This document shows positions 1 through 9,519 of a stretch of DNA of 64,000 bases, in pieces (within the stretch, counting starts at the first letter, position 1; each line of letters begins with the position of its first letter). Source of the DNA: Alphaproteobacteria bacterium (GTDB taxonomy: Bacteria > Pseudomonadota > Alphaproteobacteria > UBA8366); the NCBI GenBank assembly GCA_028281325.1, contig JANQKC010000023.1, forward strand, positions 92,612 to 156,611. The letters are read 5' to 3'. A program made the translations under genes and the position numbers. The notes below the pieces were generated by a model. That model had not been told where the DNA came from and made no database searches. It was given only the letters and a program-made list of their open reading frames with translations.

Positions 1-1
1 C

Positions 2-208
2 TTTGCGGGGTGGAACTACGTGTCGTCGATCGGCTCGTACATTTCCTTCGCGTCGACGCTGTTCTTCATCGGCCTGCTGATCTACACGGTGAAATACGGC
101 CGGCGGGTGGAGGCGAATTACTGGGGCGAGGGGGCAACGACCCTCGAATGGACCCTGTCGTCGCCGCCGCCGTTCCATACCTTCAACCAACTTCCGCAAA
201 TCAAGTAG
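2..208 (+). CDS. ctaD: Cytochrome c oxidase subunit I, C-terminal end (partial)
   Basis: Only the last 68 codons are present; the gene enters from the left edge in frame 2. The visible part has the [16 protein letters not shown] stretch, a final transmembrane helix, and the cytoplasmic tail with the [13 protein letters not shown] motif, all typical of the C-terminus of the haem-copper oxidase catalytic subunit. The protein is the membrane subunit that reduces oxygen and pumps protons. It is followed after 34 bases by ctaB and the rest of the oxidase assembly genes, which supports the assignment. The active-site residues lie outside the window. Confidence 0.95.
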   Translation, partial: FAGWNYVSSIGSYISFASTLFFIGLLIYTVKYGRRVEANYWGEGATTLEWTLSSPPPFHTFNQLPQIK

Positions 209-242
209 AGGCATATGAAGAAGCATTCGGCGGAGAGAGCGT

Positions 243-1163
243 GTGTCTGATACGGCCTATCGCGTAGACACGACGGCGGCCCATCCGGATATGCCGACGG
301 CGGAAGTGGGCGACTACATGGCCTTGATGAAGCCGCGGGTCATGTCGCTGGTCGTGTTTACCGGGCTTGCGGGCCTGCTTGCGGCGCCCGGTGAGTTGCA
401 TTGGCTGCTCTCCGCCGTGGCGGTGCTGGCCATCGCGGTCGGTGCGGGCGCGGCGGGCGCGATTAACATGTGGTACGACCGCGACATCGACGCCGTGATG
501 GAACGCACGAGCCAGCGGCCGCTCCCGCTTGGGCGCGTCGAGCCCGACGAGGCGTTGACCTTCGGCGTCGTGTTGGCTTGCGGGTCGGTCCTGTTGATGG
601 GGCTTGCGGTCAACTTCGTCGCGGCGGGGCTGCTGGCGGCCAGTATCCTGTTTTACGTTTTCGTCTACACGATCTGGCTCAAGCGCCGGACGCCGCAGAA
701 TATCGTGATCGGCGGCGCGGCCGGGGCCTTTCCGCCGGTGATCGGCTGGGCCGCGGTGACCGGGACCGTCGGCATCGAATCGCTGGTTCTGTTCCTGATC
801 ATCTTCATGTGGACGCCGCCGCATTTCTGGGCGCTGGCGCTCTACCGTTGCGGCGACTACGCGGCGGCGAATGTGCCGATGTTGCCGGTGGTGTCGGGCA
901 AGCGCGAAACCAAACGGCAAATCCTAATCTACTCCGTTCTGTTGGCGCCGGTCGCGATGGCGCCGACGCTGTTGGGGTTTGCGGGCTGGATCTATGGCTC
1001 CGCCGCGGTTCTGCTGGGCGCGATCTTTATCGCGGGTGCGGTGGCGGTGTGCCGTGACGACACCGATCGCAGTGCGAAACGTGTCTTCGGGTTTTCGATC
1101 TTCTATCTTTTCGCGCTCTTCGCTTTGTTGGTTGTGGATCGCGCGCCGGGCGTCGCCGGTTAG
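243..1163 (+). CDS. ctaB: Protoheme IX farnesyltransferase (haem O synthase)
   Basis: A 306-residue polytopic membrane protein of the UbiA prenyltransferase superfamily. It transfers a farnesyl group to protohaem to make haem O, the precursor of haem A for the oxidase encoded next door. The first Asp-rich motif is visible as NMWYDRDIDAVMERTSQRPL, and the RRTPQNIVIGGAAGAFPP loop follows. The start is GTG at 243, preceded by a GGAGAG ribosome site. The length is normal for CtaB/CyoE. The family is clear and the neighbourhood (ctaD before, ctaG and ctaE after) fixes the role. Confidence 0.95.
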   Translation: MSDTAYRVDTTAAHPDMPTAEVGDYMALMKPRVMSLVVFTGLAGLLAAPGELHWLLSAVAVLAIAVGAGAAGAINMWYDRDIDAVMERTSQRPLPLGRVEPDEALTFGVVLACGSVLLMGLAVNFVAAGLLAASILFYVFVYTIWLKRRTPQNIVIGGAAGAFPPVIGWAAVTGTVGIESLVLFLIIFMWTPPHFWALALYRCGDYAAANVPMLPVVSGKRETKRQILIYSVLLAPVAMAPTLLGFAGWIYGSAAVLLGAIFIAGAVAVCRDDTDRSAKRVFGFSIFYLFALFALLVVDRAPGVAG

Positions 1164-1186
1164 CGGGCCGCACAGTGACTGATGGA

Positions 1187-1342
1187 ATGATGGCCAAAGA
1201 AGACGGCAAGACCGAAAAGACCTATCGCAGCGAGATGCATCGCAAGCAGCGCACGAAGAATATTGCGGTGATGCTGTTGTTGGTCGGATTCTGTGTTCTG
1301 GTGTATTTCATCGCAATTATCCGCATGGGCGGAGGAGACTGA
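1187..1342 (+). CDS. Small CoxF-like cytochrome oxidase cluster protein
   Basis: A 51-residue protein. It has a charged, Lys/Arg-rich N-terminus (about residues 1-25) followed by a single transmembrane helix (VMLLLVGFCVLVYFIAII) and a short tail, MGGGD. This is the layout of the small CoxF-type proteins that sit between ctaB and ctaG in alphaproteobacteria; their exact role is not settled. ATG at 1187 or 1190 is preferred. An in-frame GTG at 1175 would add four residues. Its 3' end contains the GGAGGAG ribosome site of ctaG, so translation of the two is probably coupled. Confidence 0.8.
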   Translation: MMAKEDGKTEKTYRSEMHRKQRTKNIAVMLLLVGFCVLVYFIAIIRMGGGD

Positions 1343-1346
1343 TCTG

Positions 1347-1964
1347 ATGGCGACTCACGTGCTCCCGCGCGACTCCGGCGACCGCAAGAACAAGCGCATG
1401 CTGGTGACGCTTACGTTGGTGGTTTTCGGCATGATCGGCGCGTCCTACGCCGCGGTTCCGCTCTACAAGATATTCTGCCAGGTGACGGGGTTCGGCGGCA
1501 CCACGCAGGTCGCGGAAGCGGAAAGCTCGATTGTGCTCGACCGCATGATGAAGGTGCGCTTCGACGCCATGGCGAACGGCATACCCTGGGCCTTCCAGCC
1601 GGTGCAGCGCCAGGTGGAGCTCAAGGTCGGCGAGTCGGCGGTGGTCTATTACCGCGCGACCAATACGTCGGACCGCCCTGTCGTCGGCACCGCGACTTTC
1701 AACGTCACGCCGCTCAAGGCCGGCCAGTATTTCAACAAGATCGAGTGCTTCTGCTTTACCGAACAACTGCTTGAACCGGGCCAATCGATTGACATGCCGG
1801 TGATGTTTTTCGTCGATCCGGAAATTGCGGACGACCGCAACGCGGAAGACGTAAAAACCATCACGCTTTCCTATACGTTTTTCCCGGTCGATCAGGAGCC
1901 GGCGGCCGACAAGCAGTCGGTGAGCTTCTTGGACGGCGCCGATACGGCACGGGGACTTAACTAA
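1347..1964 (+). CDS. ctaG: Cytochrome c oxidase assembly protein CtaG/Cox11 (copper delivery)
   Basis: A 205-residue inner-membrane protein with one N-terminal transmembrane helix (about residues 18-40) and a periplasmic Ig-like domain. It delivers copper to the CuB site of subunit I. The Cox11 hallmark CFCFTEQ copper-binding motif is present, as is the conserved [13 protein letters not shown] segment after the helix. The reading frame stays open upstream, but ATG at 1347 is chosen because GGAGGAG sits 9 bases before it and the protein then begins just ahead of the membrane anchor. It lies between the CoxF-like gene and ctaE. Confidence 0.95.
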   Translation: MATHVLPRDSGDRKNKRMLVTLTLVVFGMIGASYAAVPLYKIFCQVTGFGGTTQVAEAESSIVLDRMMKVRFDAMANGIPWAFQPVQRQVELKVGESAVVYYRATNTSDRPVVGTATFNVTPLKAGQYFNKIECFCFTEQLLEPGQSIDMPVMFFVDPEIADDRNAEDVKTITLSYTFFPVDQEPAADKQSVSFLDGADTARGLN

Positions 1965-2016
1965 CGAGAAAGACCCACGGCCACATTATGCCGCGGAACG
2001 AATTGGGGATGAAAGA

Positions 2017-2856
2017 ATGACTGCTGAAGCCCATCACGACGAAATCAAACACGATTACCATCTCGTCGATCCCAGCCCGTGGCCGGCCCTGGGCGCGGCG
2101 TCGGCGTTCGCGCTGGCGTTCGGCACCGTGGTGTTTATGCATCCCGACTTCTTCGGGCCGGACAGCGAGGACTTCGTCACGGCGCTTGGAATCTGGGCCT
2201 TCATGCCGGGTGTTTTCCTTGTCCTGTTGACGATGTGGATGTGGTGGCGCGACGTCATCCGGGAAGCGACGCACGAGGGGCATCATACGCCGATCGTGCA
2301 AATCGGCATGCGATACGGCATGACCCTGTTCATCGCGTCCGAGGTGATGTTTTTCGTCGCCTTCTTCTGGGCTTTCTTCAATTCAAGCCTTTTCCCGAAG
2401 GTTACGCCGGCGGTTTGGCCGCCGGAAGGCGTGGAGACGCTCCCGGCCTTCGGCGTGCCGTTCATGAACACGCTGATTCTGTTGCTCTCCGGCTGCACCA
2501 TCACATGGGCGCATCATGCGCTGCGCGAAGGCAACCAGCGGGCGATGATCACCGGCCTCGGCATGACCATCATCCTTGGTCTGTTGTTCACCGGGTTCCA
2601 GGCGTATGAGTATGCGATCGCCACGTTCGGGTTCACCGACGGCATCTATTCGTCGACCTTCTACATGGCGACCGGTTTCCACGGCTTCCATGTCGTGGTC
2701 GGTACGGCTTTCCTGATCGTGTGCTGGTTCCGGGCGCGCAAGGGGCATTTCAAGGCCGACCATCATTTCGGGTTCGAAGCCGCCGCGTGGTATTGGCATT
2801 TCGTTGACGTGGTTTGGTTGTTCCTGTTCTGCTGCATCTACTGGTGGGGCAGCTAA
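2017..2856 (+). CDS. ctaE: Cytochrome c oxidase subunit III
   Basis: A 279-residue protein with seven predicted membrane helices. It shows the typical [13 protein letters not shown]-terminus, the [16 protein letters not shown] segment, the conserved [12 protein letters not shown] motif and the [21 protein letters not shown]-terminal region of COX3. Subunit III stabilises the catalytic core and has no metal centre. It follows ctaG by about 50 bases and precedes the DUF983 gene by 11 bases, so it is probably in the same transcript as the whole cluster. Confidence 0.96.
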   Translation: MTAEAHHDEIKHDYHLVDPSPWPALGAASAFALAFGTVVFMHPDFFGPDSEDFVTALGIWAFMPGVFLVLLTMWMWWRDVIREATHEGHHTPIVQIGMRYGMTLFIASEVMFFVAFFWAFFNSSLFPKVTPAVWPPEGVETLPAFGVPFMNTLILLLSGCTITWAHHALREGNQRAMITGLGMTIILGLLFTGFQAYEYAIATFGFTDGIYSSTFYMATGFHGFHVVVGTAFLIVCWFRARKGHFKADHHFGFEAAAWYWHFVDVVWLFLFCCIYWWGS

Positions 2857-2867
2857 GGGGTCGTTGA

Positions 2868-3257
2868 ATGCGGAGGACGACAGCAGCCGTTTCTCCGTTT
2901 TCCGCCGGTTTGCGGTGCCGTTGTCCGCGCTGCGGGGTCGGCGCATTGTTCGACGGATTCCTGACGGTGGCCGACAAGTGTTCATCCTGCGGCCTGGATT
3001 TCAGCGTTGCGGATAGTGGCGACGGGCCCGCGATCTTCGTTATCTTTATTGTCGGCCCGATCGTGACCGGCTTCGCCCTGTGGACCGAGATGGTGTTCCA
3101 ACCGCCCTATTGGGTTCATGTCGTCCTGTGGGGACCAGCCATATTGGCCGGTTGTCTGCTGCTTTTGCGGCCGTTCAAGGCGACGCTGGTTGCGTTGCAG
3201 TACCGGCATCGCGCCGGCGATACGGGGCTTAATACGTTCAAAGACGATTCAGAGTAG
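2868..3257 (+). CDS. DUF983 zinc-ribbon membrane protein
   Basis: A 129-residue protein with an N-terminal zinc-ribbon formed by CPRC and CSSC (about residues 19-43) followed by two hydrophobic helices (IFVIFIVGPIVTGFALW and a second around VVLWGPAILAGCLLLLRP). This is the DUF983 layout. The family is common between ctaE and surf1 in alphaproteobacterial oxidase clusters, so a part in oxidase assembly is a reasonable inference, but no biochemical role is known to me. ATG at 2868 is used; surf1 starts 10 bases after the stop. Confidence 0.85.
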   Translation: MRRTTAAVSPFSAGLRCRCPRCGVGALFDGFLTVADKCSSCGLDFSVADSGDGPAIFVIFIVGPIVTGFALWTEMVFQPPYWVHVVLWGPAILAGCLLLLRPFKATLVALQYRHRAGDTGLNTFKDDSE

Positions 3258-3267
3258 GAGCAGCGCT

Positions 3268-3966
3268 GTGGGCTTTCGACCGGCATTTTGGCCGACCTTG
3301 ATCACGGTTCCGGCGTTGATCGCGCTGGTCGCCCTTGGCCTTTGGCAGGTTCAGCGCATGCACTGGAAGGCGGACCTGATCGAGAAGCTGCAAACGCGGT
3401 CCACCAGCGCGGCGGTCGCCGCGCCGGAACCTTCGGCCGATTTGGCGGCGCTCGAATTCCGCCGTATCACCGCGACCGGGCGCTTCCGTCACGACCAGGA
3501 ATTGTATCTCGTCAGCCGCTCGCTGCGCGGCAATCCGGGCTTCCATGTGCTGACCCCGCTCGAGCGGCCCGGCGGCAAACCGGCGGTCCTGGTCAACCGC
3601 GGCTGGGTGCCGTTCGATAAACAGGACCCGGCGAAACGCGCCGAAGGTCAGGTAACCGGCGACGTCACGGTCGAGGGCATCATCCGCCTGCAGCGGCCGC
3701 CGGGATTGTTTACGCCGGACGACAGTCCGGAAAAGAACAATTGGTTCACCGTCGACAGCAATAAGATGTCGCAGGTGACCAGCATTCCGTTGGTGGAAGG
3801 CTATTATCTCGTCGCCGACATGGCCGGCACGCCGGGCGGTTTTCCCGTCGGCCGCCAGTGGCGTATGGATATCCGCAACAACCATCTTGAATACGCGATC
3901 ACCTGGTTCGCGCTTGCCGCCTCCCTGCTTGTCATCTATCTGCTCTATCATCGCAATAGATCATAG
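3268..3966 (+). CDS. surf1: SURF1 family cytochrome oxidase assembly protein
   Basis: A 232-residue protein with the SURF1 pattern of one membrane helix at each end (TLITVPALIALVALGLWQVQR near the start, ITWFALAASLLVIYLLY near the end) around a periplasmic domain. Diagnostic motifs are LGLWQVQRMHWK, the LVNRGWVPFD box and the terminal HLEYAITWFALA segment. SURF1 helps place haem a into subunit I. The frame opens upstream at 3118, but GTG at 3268 with TAGGAG eight bases before it gives the standard N-terminus. It is the last oxidase gene of the cluster. Confidence 0.94.
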   Translation: MGFRPAFWPTLITVPALIALVALGLWQVQRMHWKADLIEKLQTRSTSAAVAAPEPSADLAALEFRRITATGRFRHDQELYLVSRSLRGNPGFHVLTPLERPGGKPAVLVNRGWVPFDKQDPAKRAEGQVTGDVTVEGIIRLQRPPGLFTPDDSPEKNNWFTVDSNKMSQVTSIPLVEGYYLVADMAGTPGGFPVGRQWRMDIRNNHLEYAITWFALAASLLVIYLLYHRNRS

Positions 3967-3996
3967 CCGTCGGCCGTGCCGGCGCACGGAGGTCCG

Positions 3997-5496
3997 ATGA
4001 CCGACAAGACGACCGCGTATCAACGTTTGGAGACGCAGTTCCACGATATCTGCGTCTTGGAAGATACGATCCGAATCCTTCACTGGGATCAGGCCGCCAT
4101 CATGCCGCCCGGCGGTGCGGTTGCGCGCGCCGAGCAATTGTCGCGGCTTGAGGTGATGCGGCATGAAAAGCTGACGGCGTCCGGTCTCGCGGATGATCTG
4201 GCGGCGGTATCGGCGGCGAATCTGGATGCTTGGCAGGCGGCCAACCTGCGCGAGATGCGCCGCATCCACGACAAGGCCGTCGCTGTACCGGCGGACCTGG
4301 TGGCGGCCCACAGCCGCGCCTGCTCGCTTTGCGAGGTCGCCTGGCGGCAAGCCCGCCAAGACGACGACTTTTCCGCGATCGTCGAGCCGCTCGGCGGCTT
4401 ACTCGACCTGACCCGGGCAATCGGCACGGCGCGCGGCGAGGCGCTCGATTGTTCCCTCTATGATGCGTTGTTGCGGGACTATGAGCCCGGCGCGTCGAGC
4501 AGCCACATCGATCCGCTCTTCGACGATCTGGCCGCATTCCTCCCGGATTTCCTCGACGATGTGCTGACCCGGCAGGATGCGGCGGGCGCGCCCCTCTCGC
4601 CGGAGGGTCCGTTTCCGGCCGAGGCGCAGCGCGCGTTGTGTCGGCGGATGGCGGAAACCGTCGGGTTGGACTTCGATACCGCGCGGGTCGATGAGAGCGC
4701 GCATCCGTTCTCCAGCGGCGTGCCGGAGGACTCGCGCATCACCGTCCGGTACAACGAGGACGATTTCGGCGAGGCGCTGATGGCCGTCCTGCATGAATCG
4801 GGGCATGCCATGTATGAACGCGGCCGCCCGGAAGACTGGCGATACCAGCCGGTTGGCCGCGCCCGTGGCATGGTGCTGCATGAAAGCCAGTCGCTGCTGC
4901 TGGAAATGCAGGCCTGCCGCACGCCGGAATTCTATCACTGGGCGACGCCGGCGCTGCGTGACGCTTTCGACGGCGACGGACCGGCCTGGACGCGCGACAA
5001 TCTGTTGCGCTGGGCCACGCGGGTCGAGCGCGGGTTTATCCGCGTGGACGCCGACGAGGTTACCTATCCGGCCCATGTCATCCTGCGCTACCGGCTGGAA
5101 AAAGCCATGTTGGACGGCGCCCTCGCGTTACCGGACCTGCCGGTCGCGTGGAATGACGGCATGAAGGATTTGCTCGGCGTCGTGCCGCCCGACGACCGGC
5201 TGGGCTGCTTGCAGGACATTCATTGGTATGCCGGTGCTTGGGGGTATTTTCCGACCTATACCTTGGGCGCCCTGGCGGCGGCGCAGCTTTTTCAGGCGGC
5301 GACGGCGGCCGATCCGGAGATCCTGCTGTCGATCCGGCATGGCGACTTCGACCCGTTGATGCGTTGGCTTCGGCAGCATGTGCACGGCCACGGCTCATGC
5401 CATCCGACGGACGATCTTATTCGGCAGACGACAGGCGCGCCGTTGGCCGCCGACGCCTTCAAGGCGCATCTGCGGCGGCGCTATCTGAACGGTTAG
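3997..5496 (+). CDS. M32 family metallocarboxypeptidase (Taq type)
   Basis: A 499-residue cytoplasmic zinc carboxypeptidase of the thermostable carboxypeptidase 1 (Taq) family. The zinc motif HEXXH is seen as HESGH at residues 266-270, followed by the HESQSLLLE glutamate-bearing segment about 25 residues later. Length matches the family (about 500). ATG at 3997 is chosen over an earlier in-frame codon because of the CGGAGG ribosome site just before it. It follows surf1 by 30 bases but has no known link with the oxidase; it probably trims peptides from the C-terminus. Confidence 0.92.
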   Translation: MTDKTTAYQRLETQFHDICVLEDTIRILHWDQAAIMPPGGAVARAEQLSRLEVMRHEKLTASGLADDLAAVSAANLDAWQAANLREMRRIHDKAVAVPADLVAAHSRACSLCEVAWRQARQDDDFSAIVEPLGGLLDLTRAIGTARGEALDCSLYDALLRDYEPGASSSHIDPLFDDLAAFLPDFLDDVLTRQDAAGAPLSPEGPFPAEAQRALCRRMAETVGLDFDTARVDESAHPFSSGVPEDSRITVRYNEDDFGEALMAVLHESGHAMYERGRPEDWRYQPVGRARGMVLHESQSLLLEMQACRTPEFYHWATPALRDAFDGDGPAWTRDNLLRWATRVERGFIRVDADEVTYPAHVILRYRLEKAMLDGALALPDLPVAWNDGMKDLLGVVPPDDRLGCLQDIHWYAGAWGYFPTYTLGALAAAQLFQAATAADPEILLSIRHGDFDPLMRWLRQHVHGHGSCHPTDDLIRQTTGAPLAADAFKAHLRRRYLNG

Positions 5497-5587
5497 GGCT
5501 TCGGTGTTAGCGCCTGGTTCGCCGCAACTTGCCCCATATGTACGGTGAGGCTAGGTTAGCGCACCTTTTCTGGAAGGAAACTAAACC

Positions 5588-6994
5588 GTGCGCTACATAA
5601 GCACCCGCGGCGACGCACCCATCCTGTCGTTCGACCAGGTTCTGCTGGCCGGGCTGGCCGAGGACGGCGGCTTGTACGTTCCGGAGTCCTGGCCTCGATT
5701 CTCGGCCGACGACATCGCGGCCATGCGGGGGTTGACCTATCCCGAGCTCGCCATCCGGATCATGACCCCGTTCGTCGGCGACCGGATCGACCCGTCGGAT
5801 TTCGCTGCGGTCGTTCACGAGACCTATGACGATTTCGGTCACCCCGCCGTGGCGCCGATGGTCCAGCTCGGGGCCGATTTCTGGTTGCTCGAACTGTTCC
5901 ACGGCCCGACGCTGGCGTTCAAGGACGTGGCGATGCAACTGCTCGGCCGATTGTTCGATCATGTGTTGAGCAAGCGGGGTGAGCGCATCACGATTGTCGG
6001 CGCCACCTCGGGCGATACCGGCGCGGCCGCGATTGAGGCGTGCCGCGGGCGGTCGGCGATCGAAATCTTCATGCTGTATCCGCATGAGCGCGTTTCCGAC
6101 GTGCAGCGCCGTCAGATGACCACCGTCGATGCGCCGAACGTGCATACCATCGCGGTCGAAGGCACCTTCGACGACTGCCAGGACCTGATCAAGGCGATGT
6201 TCAACGATGCGGGCCTGCGCAACGAATTGAAACTCTCCGCCGTGAACTCGATCAACTGGGCGCGCGTCATGGCGCAGATCGTCTACTATTTCCACGCGGC
6301 ACTGGCCCTGGGTGCGCCTCACCGAACGGTCAATTTCGCCGTGCCGACCGGCAATTTCGGCAATGTCTACGCCGGGTACGCCGCCCGCGCCATGGGGCTG
6401 CCGATCGATCGTTTCGTCGTAGCGTCGAACAGTAACGACATTCTGACCCGATTTTTCGACAGCAACGATATGTCCATCGCCGGCGTCGAACCGACACTGT
6501 CGCCGAGCATGGATATCCAGGTATCGAGCAATTTCGAGCGGCTGTTGTTCGACCTGCTCGGCCGCGACGGGGATGCGGTGAAACAGACGATGGCGCAGTT
6601 CCGGGAGACGGGCGCGCTGCCGCTGAACCCATCGCAATGGCACGCGGCGACCGATCTCTTCACCGGCTACACGGTCGCCGATACGCGGACCAAGCAGGTT
6701 ATCGCGGATGTTTTCGCAGAGACCGGCGTCCTGCTCGACCCGCATAGCGCGGTCGGCGTCGATGCCGCGGCCGTCCGTCGGCCCGAGGGCAACGATCCTT
6801 TGGTCGCGCTGGCCACCGCGCATCCGGCCAAGTTTCCCGATGCCGTCGAATCGGCGTCTGGCGTCCGTCCGGAACTGCCGGCCCGGCTTGCCGATCTGCA
6901 CGACCGAGACGAGCATATGAAAGTTCTTCCCAACAGCTTGGACGCCCTGCGCGATTTCGTTCGCGAGACGTCCGCGCTGCGAGGCGCTGCATGA
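5588..6994 (+). CDS. thrC: Threonine synthase
   Basis: A 468-residue PLP enzyme that converts O-phosphohomoserine to threonine in the cytosol. It starts with the RYISTRG motif of the long (proteobacterial/fungal) threonine synthase class and carries the PLP lysine in GPTLAFKDVAMQ (Lys112), plus the phosphate-binding GATSGDTGAAA loop. GTG at 5588 follows GGAAGG. The stop overlaps the start of the M16 peptidase gene (ATGA), implying translational coupling. The matching homoserine kinase thrB lies about 7 kb away on the minus strand. Confidence 0.95.
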   Translation: MRYISTRGDAPILSFDQVLLAGLAEDGGLYVPESWPRFSADDIAAMRGLTYPELAIRIMTPFVGDRIDPSDFAAVVHETYDDFGHPAVAPMVQLGADFWLLELFHGPTLAFKDVAMQLLGRLFDHVLSKRGERITIVGATSGDTGAAAIEACRGRSAIEIFMLYPHERVSDVQRRQMTTVDAPNVHTIAVEGTFDDCQDLIKAMFNDAGLRNELKLSAVNSINWARVMAQIVYYFHAALALGAPHRTVNFAVPTGNFGNVYAGYAARAMGLPIDRFVVASNSNDILTRFFDSNDMSIAGVEPTLSPSMDIQVSSNFERLLFDLLGRDGDAVKQTMAQFRETGALPLNPSQWHAATDLFTGYTVADTRTKQVIADVFAETGVLLDPHSAVGVDAAAVRRPEGNDPLVALATAHPAKFPDAVESASGVRPELPARLADLHDRDEHMKVLPNSLDALRDFVRETSALRGAA

Positions 6995-8250
6995 CGGTTA
7001 ACCTGACGACCTTGAACAATGGTTTTCGCATCGTCAGCCACGAGATGGCATCGGTTGAATCCGCGTCTGTCGGGGTTTGGGTCGGCGCGGGTACGCGCAA
7101 CGAACCGGCGGAGGTGAACGGCGTCGCCCATCTGCTGGAGCATATGGCGTTTAAGGGCACCGAGTGTCGGAGCGCGGCCGATATCGCCGAGGAGATCGAA
7201 ACTGTCGGCGGTCACCTCAACGCCTATACCAGCCGCGAGAGCACGGTCTACTACGCCAAGGTGTTGAAGGAAGACGTACCGTTGGCGTTGGATATCTTGG
7301 CGGATATTCTTCAAAACGCGACCTTCGACAATGAAGAACTCAAACGCGAACGCGCCGTGATATTGCAGGAAATCGGACAGGCGCATGATACGCCCGACGA
7401 TTTGGTTTTCGACTGTTTCCAATCGACGGCCTTTCCGGATCAACCGCTCGGCCGGCCGGTGCTCGGCCATGCCGAAGTGGTGCGCGGCATGACGCGCGAG
7501 ACCATCATGGATTACATGCGCCAGGCTTATGCGAGCGATCGAATGGTCCTGGCGGCGGCGGGTCGCGTCGATCACGACGCACTGGTCAAGTTCGCGGAGC
7601 GGCGTTTCGGCGGTTTGCAGCCGAACGGCAGCCTCAACACGGAACCGGCGCAATATACCGGGGGCGAACAGCGGGACGACCGGGACCTGGAACAACTCCA
7701 CCTGGTGTTGGGTTTTCCTGGCGTTTCCTATGGTGATGACGATTTCTACGCGGCGACGATCCTGTCCACATTGTTCGGCGGCGGCATGTCGTCGCGTTTG
7801 TTTCAGGAGATCCGCGAGAAGCGCGGCCTCGTCTATTCGATCTACTCGTTCGCGTCCTATTATGCGGATGGCGGCTTGTTCGGCATTTATGCGGGGACCG
7901 GGGACGCCGAAGCCGCATCCTTGATGGAGGCGGTCTGCACCGAGATTGTCCGGTTACCGGACTCCATCCGCGATGAAGAGGTCATCCGCGCCCGCAATCA
8001 ACTGAAGGCGGGCACGCTGATGTCGTTGGAATCGACCGGATCGCGCTGCGACCAATTGGGTCAGCAGACGCTTGCTTTCGGCGCGCCGGTTCCATTGGAG
8101 GAACAAGTGCTGCGCATCGAGGCGGTCGATGCGGACGCTGTCGCCAGCTTGGCGCGCCGGACTTTCTCCGGCCGTCCGACGATCGCCGCGATCGGGCCAT
8201 CGGAACAGTTGCCGGCGCTTGCGGACGTGACCGGCATGCTTGTCATGTAG
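6991..8250 (+). CDS. M16 family zinc peptidase (processing-peptidase-like)
   Basis: A 419-residue pitrilysin-superfamily peptidase similar in layout to the beta subunit of mitochondrial processing peptidase. The inverted zinc motif HXXEH is HLLEH at residues 47-51, and the third ligand lies in the downstream RERAVILQE segment. The C-terminal half has the usual SRLFQEIREKRGLVYSIYS block. The start codon overlaps the thrC stop, an arrangement frequently seen in alphaproteobacteria. The substrate is unknown; no signal peptide is apparent. Confidence 0.93.
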   Translation: MTVNLTTLNNGFRIVSHEMASVESASVGVWVGAGTRNEPAEVNGVAHLLEHMAFKGTECRSAADIAEEIETVGGHLNAYTSRESTVYYAKVLKEDVPLALDILADILQNATFDNEELKRERAVILQEIGQAHDTPDDLVFDCFQSTAFPDQPLGRPVLGHAEVVRGMTRETIMDYMRQAYASDRMVLAAAGRVDHDALVKFAERRFGGLQPNGSLNTEPAQYTGGEQRDDRDLEQLHLVLGFPGVSYGDDDFYAATILSTLFGGGMSSRLFQEIREKRGLVYSIYSFASYYADGGLFGIYAGTGDAEAASLMEAVCTEIVRLPDSIRDEEVIRARNQLKAGTLMSLESTGSRCDQLGQQTLAFGAPVPLEEQVLRIEAVDADAVASLARRTFSGRPTIAAIGPSEQLPALADVTGMLVM

Positions 8251-8275
8251 CGGGGTGAAGGTCGGGGGCGGCGGC

Positions 8276-8884
8276 ATGTTGGGAATTCTATCGGGTCGGA
8301 TGCCGGCGGTCCGGATCGACGGCGGTACGGTCTATGTCCGGCCGCCGAAGAAACGGGACCGCGACGAATGGGTTCACCTTCGCCATCTTAGTCGCGAGTT
8401 CCTGGTGCCGTGGGAGCCAGCGTGGCCGACCGATGCGGCGACGCCGGCGGCTTTCAATCGGCGTTACCGGCGTTTTTGCCACGATTGGCAGAATCGGTCG
8501 GGCTTCGCGTTCTTCATCTTCGAGCAATCGAGCGACGCCTTGACCGGCGGGATTACCCTGTCGAATGTCCGGCGCGGCGTCACGCAGTGCGGGAATATCG
8601 GTTATTGGATGGGCGAGCCGTTCGCGGGACGTGGCTATATGTCCGAAGCCGTGGCGCTGGTCCTGTCCTTCGCCTTCGATACCTTGGGTCTGCATCGGGT
8701 GGAGGCCGCATGCCTGCCGCATAATGACGCGAGCCGGCATTTGCTGCTGAAATCCGGGTTCCAGGAGGAAGGTATCGCGCGCCGATACCTGCGCATCAAC
8801 GGACGATGGCAGGACCACGTGACGCACGCTATTTTGCGGGAAGACTTCATGACCTCGAAAGGCCGGACGGCGGAGCGACCCTAG
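8276..8884 (+). CDS. GNAT N-acetyltransferase, RimJ/RimL-like
   Basis: A 202-residue GNAT-fold protein. The pattern VYVRPPKKRDRDEWVHLR, the central GNIGYWMGEPFAGRGYMSEA segment (acetyl-CoA binding, motif A) and the HRVEAACLPHNDASRHLLLK segment match the ribosomal-protein Ser/Ala acetyltransferase group (RimJ/RimL). It may acetylate an N-terminal amino group, but the target cannot be read from the sequence. The frame opens at 8240 inside the M16 gene; ATG at 8276 is preferred because it lies outside that gene and follows a purine-rich stretch. Confidence 0.85.
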   Translation: MLGILSGRMPAVRIDGGTVYVRPPKKRDRDEWVHLRHLSREFLVPWEPAWPTDAATPAAFNRRYRRFCHDWQNRSGFAFFIFEQSSDALTGGITLSNVRRGVTQCGNIGYWMGEPFAGRGYMSEAVALVLSFAFDTLGLHRVEAACLPHNDASRHLLLKSGFQEEGIARRYLRINGRWQDHVTHAILREDFMTSKGRTAERP

Positions 8885-8886
8885 GC

Positions 8887-9519
8887 TCAAGCGTGGCCGG
8901 CGTCGCCCGACAGCAAAGCCGGATCGAAGCCGATCTTGCCGATCGCGCGTTCCCATTTGGTGTCGAGATCGCCCTCGAACAGCAACGTATCGTCCGACGG
9001 GACGTGCAGCCAGGCATTCTGCTGTATCTCACCGTCAAGCTGGCCCGGTCCCCAGCCGGAGTAGCCGAGGGCGAGGATGGACTGCCGGGGACCGCGTTGT
9101 TCGGCCATGTCCTTCAGGATGTCGATGGTTGCCGTCAGGCCGATCAGCGGATCGACCATGATCGTACCATTCTGTCCGTAATCGGCGGAATGCAGCACGA
9201 ATCCGCGGCCTGTCTCGACCGGTCCGCCGAAATGAACCGGCAGGCTGGGCGCGGCGGCCTCGGGCTCGATGTTCAGTTGGTCCAGCAGTTCCGGGAACGA
9301 AATGCCGTCGATCTGTCGGTTGACGACAAGGCCCATTGCGCCTTCGGCATTGTGAACACACATGTAGATGACCGTTTTTTCGAACCGCGGATCGCGCATG
9401 TTGGGCATGGCGATCAGCAGTTGGCCCGTCAGGTAGCCACCCGCCGGACAACCCGGGGTTTCATCGAAGACGTCCATCGGACAACCCATCACCACATGCA
9501 ATGCTGAAAGACGCTTCAT
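8887..9519 (-). CDS. YqgE/AlgH family protein (DUF179)
   Basis: A 210-residue cytoplasmic protein of the AlgH/YqgE family. Signature segments are GYLTGQLLIAMPNMRD near the N-terminus, GAMGLVVNR, the FGGPVETGRGFVLH block and the ALGYSGWGPGQLDGEI motif. The family is widespread and its biochemical function is unresolved despite the AlgH name. The gene is convergent with the GNAT gene, whose stop is only two bases away. The N-terminus carries an extra 20-25 residues compared with short family members, so a start further in is possible. Confidence 0.9.
   Translation of the reverse strand: MKRLSALHVVMGCPMDVFDETPGCPAGGYLTGQLLIAMPNMRDPRFEKTVIYMCVHNAEGAMGLVVNRQIDGISFPELLDQLNIEPEAAAPSLPVHFGGPVETGRGFVLHSADYGQNGTIMVDPLIGLTATIDILKDMAEQRGPRQSILALGYSGWGPGQLDGEIQQNAWLHVPSDDTLLFEGDLDTKWERAIGKIGFDPALLSGDAGHA

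Noticed and set aside
5507..6916. A 469-codon frame antisense to thrC
   Set aside because: Fully antisense to a complete threonine synthase and without any family signature.
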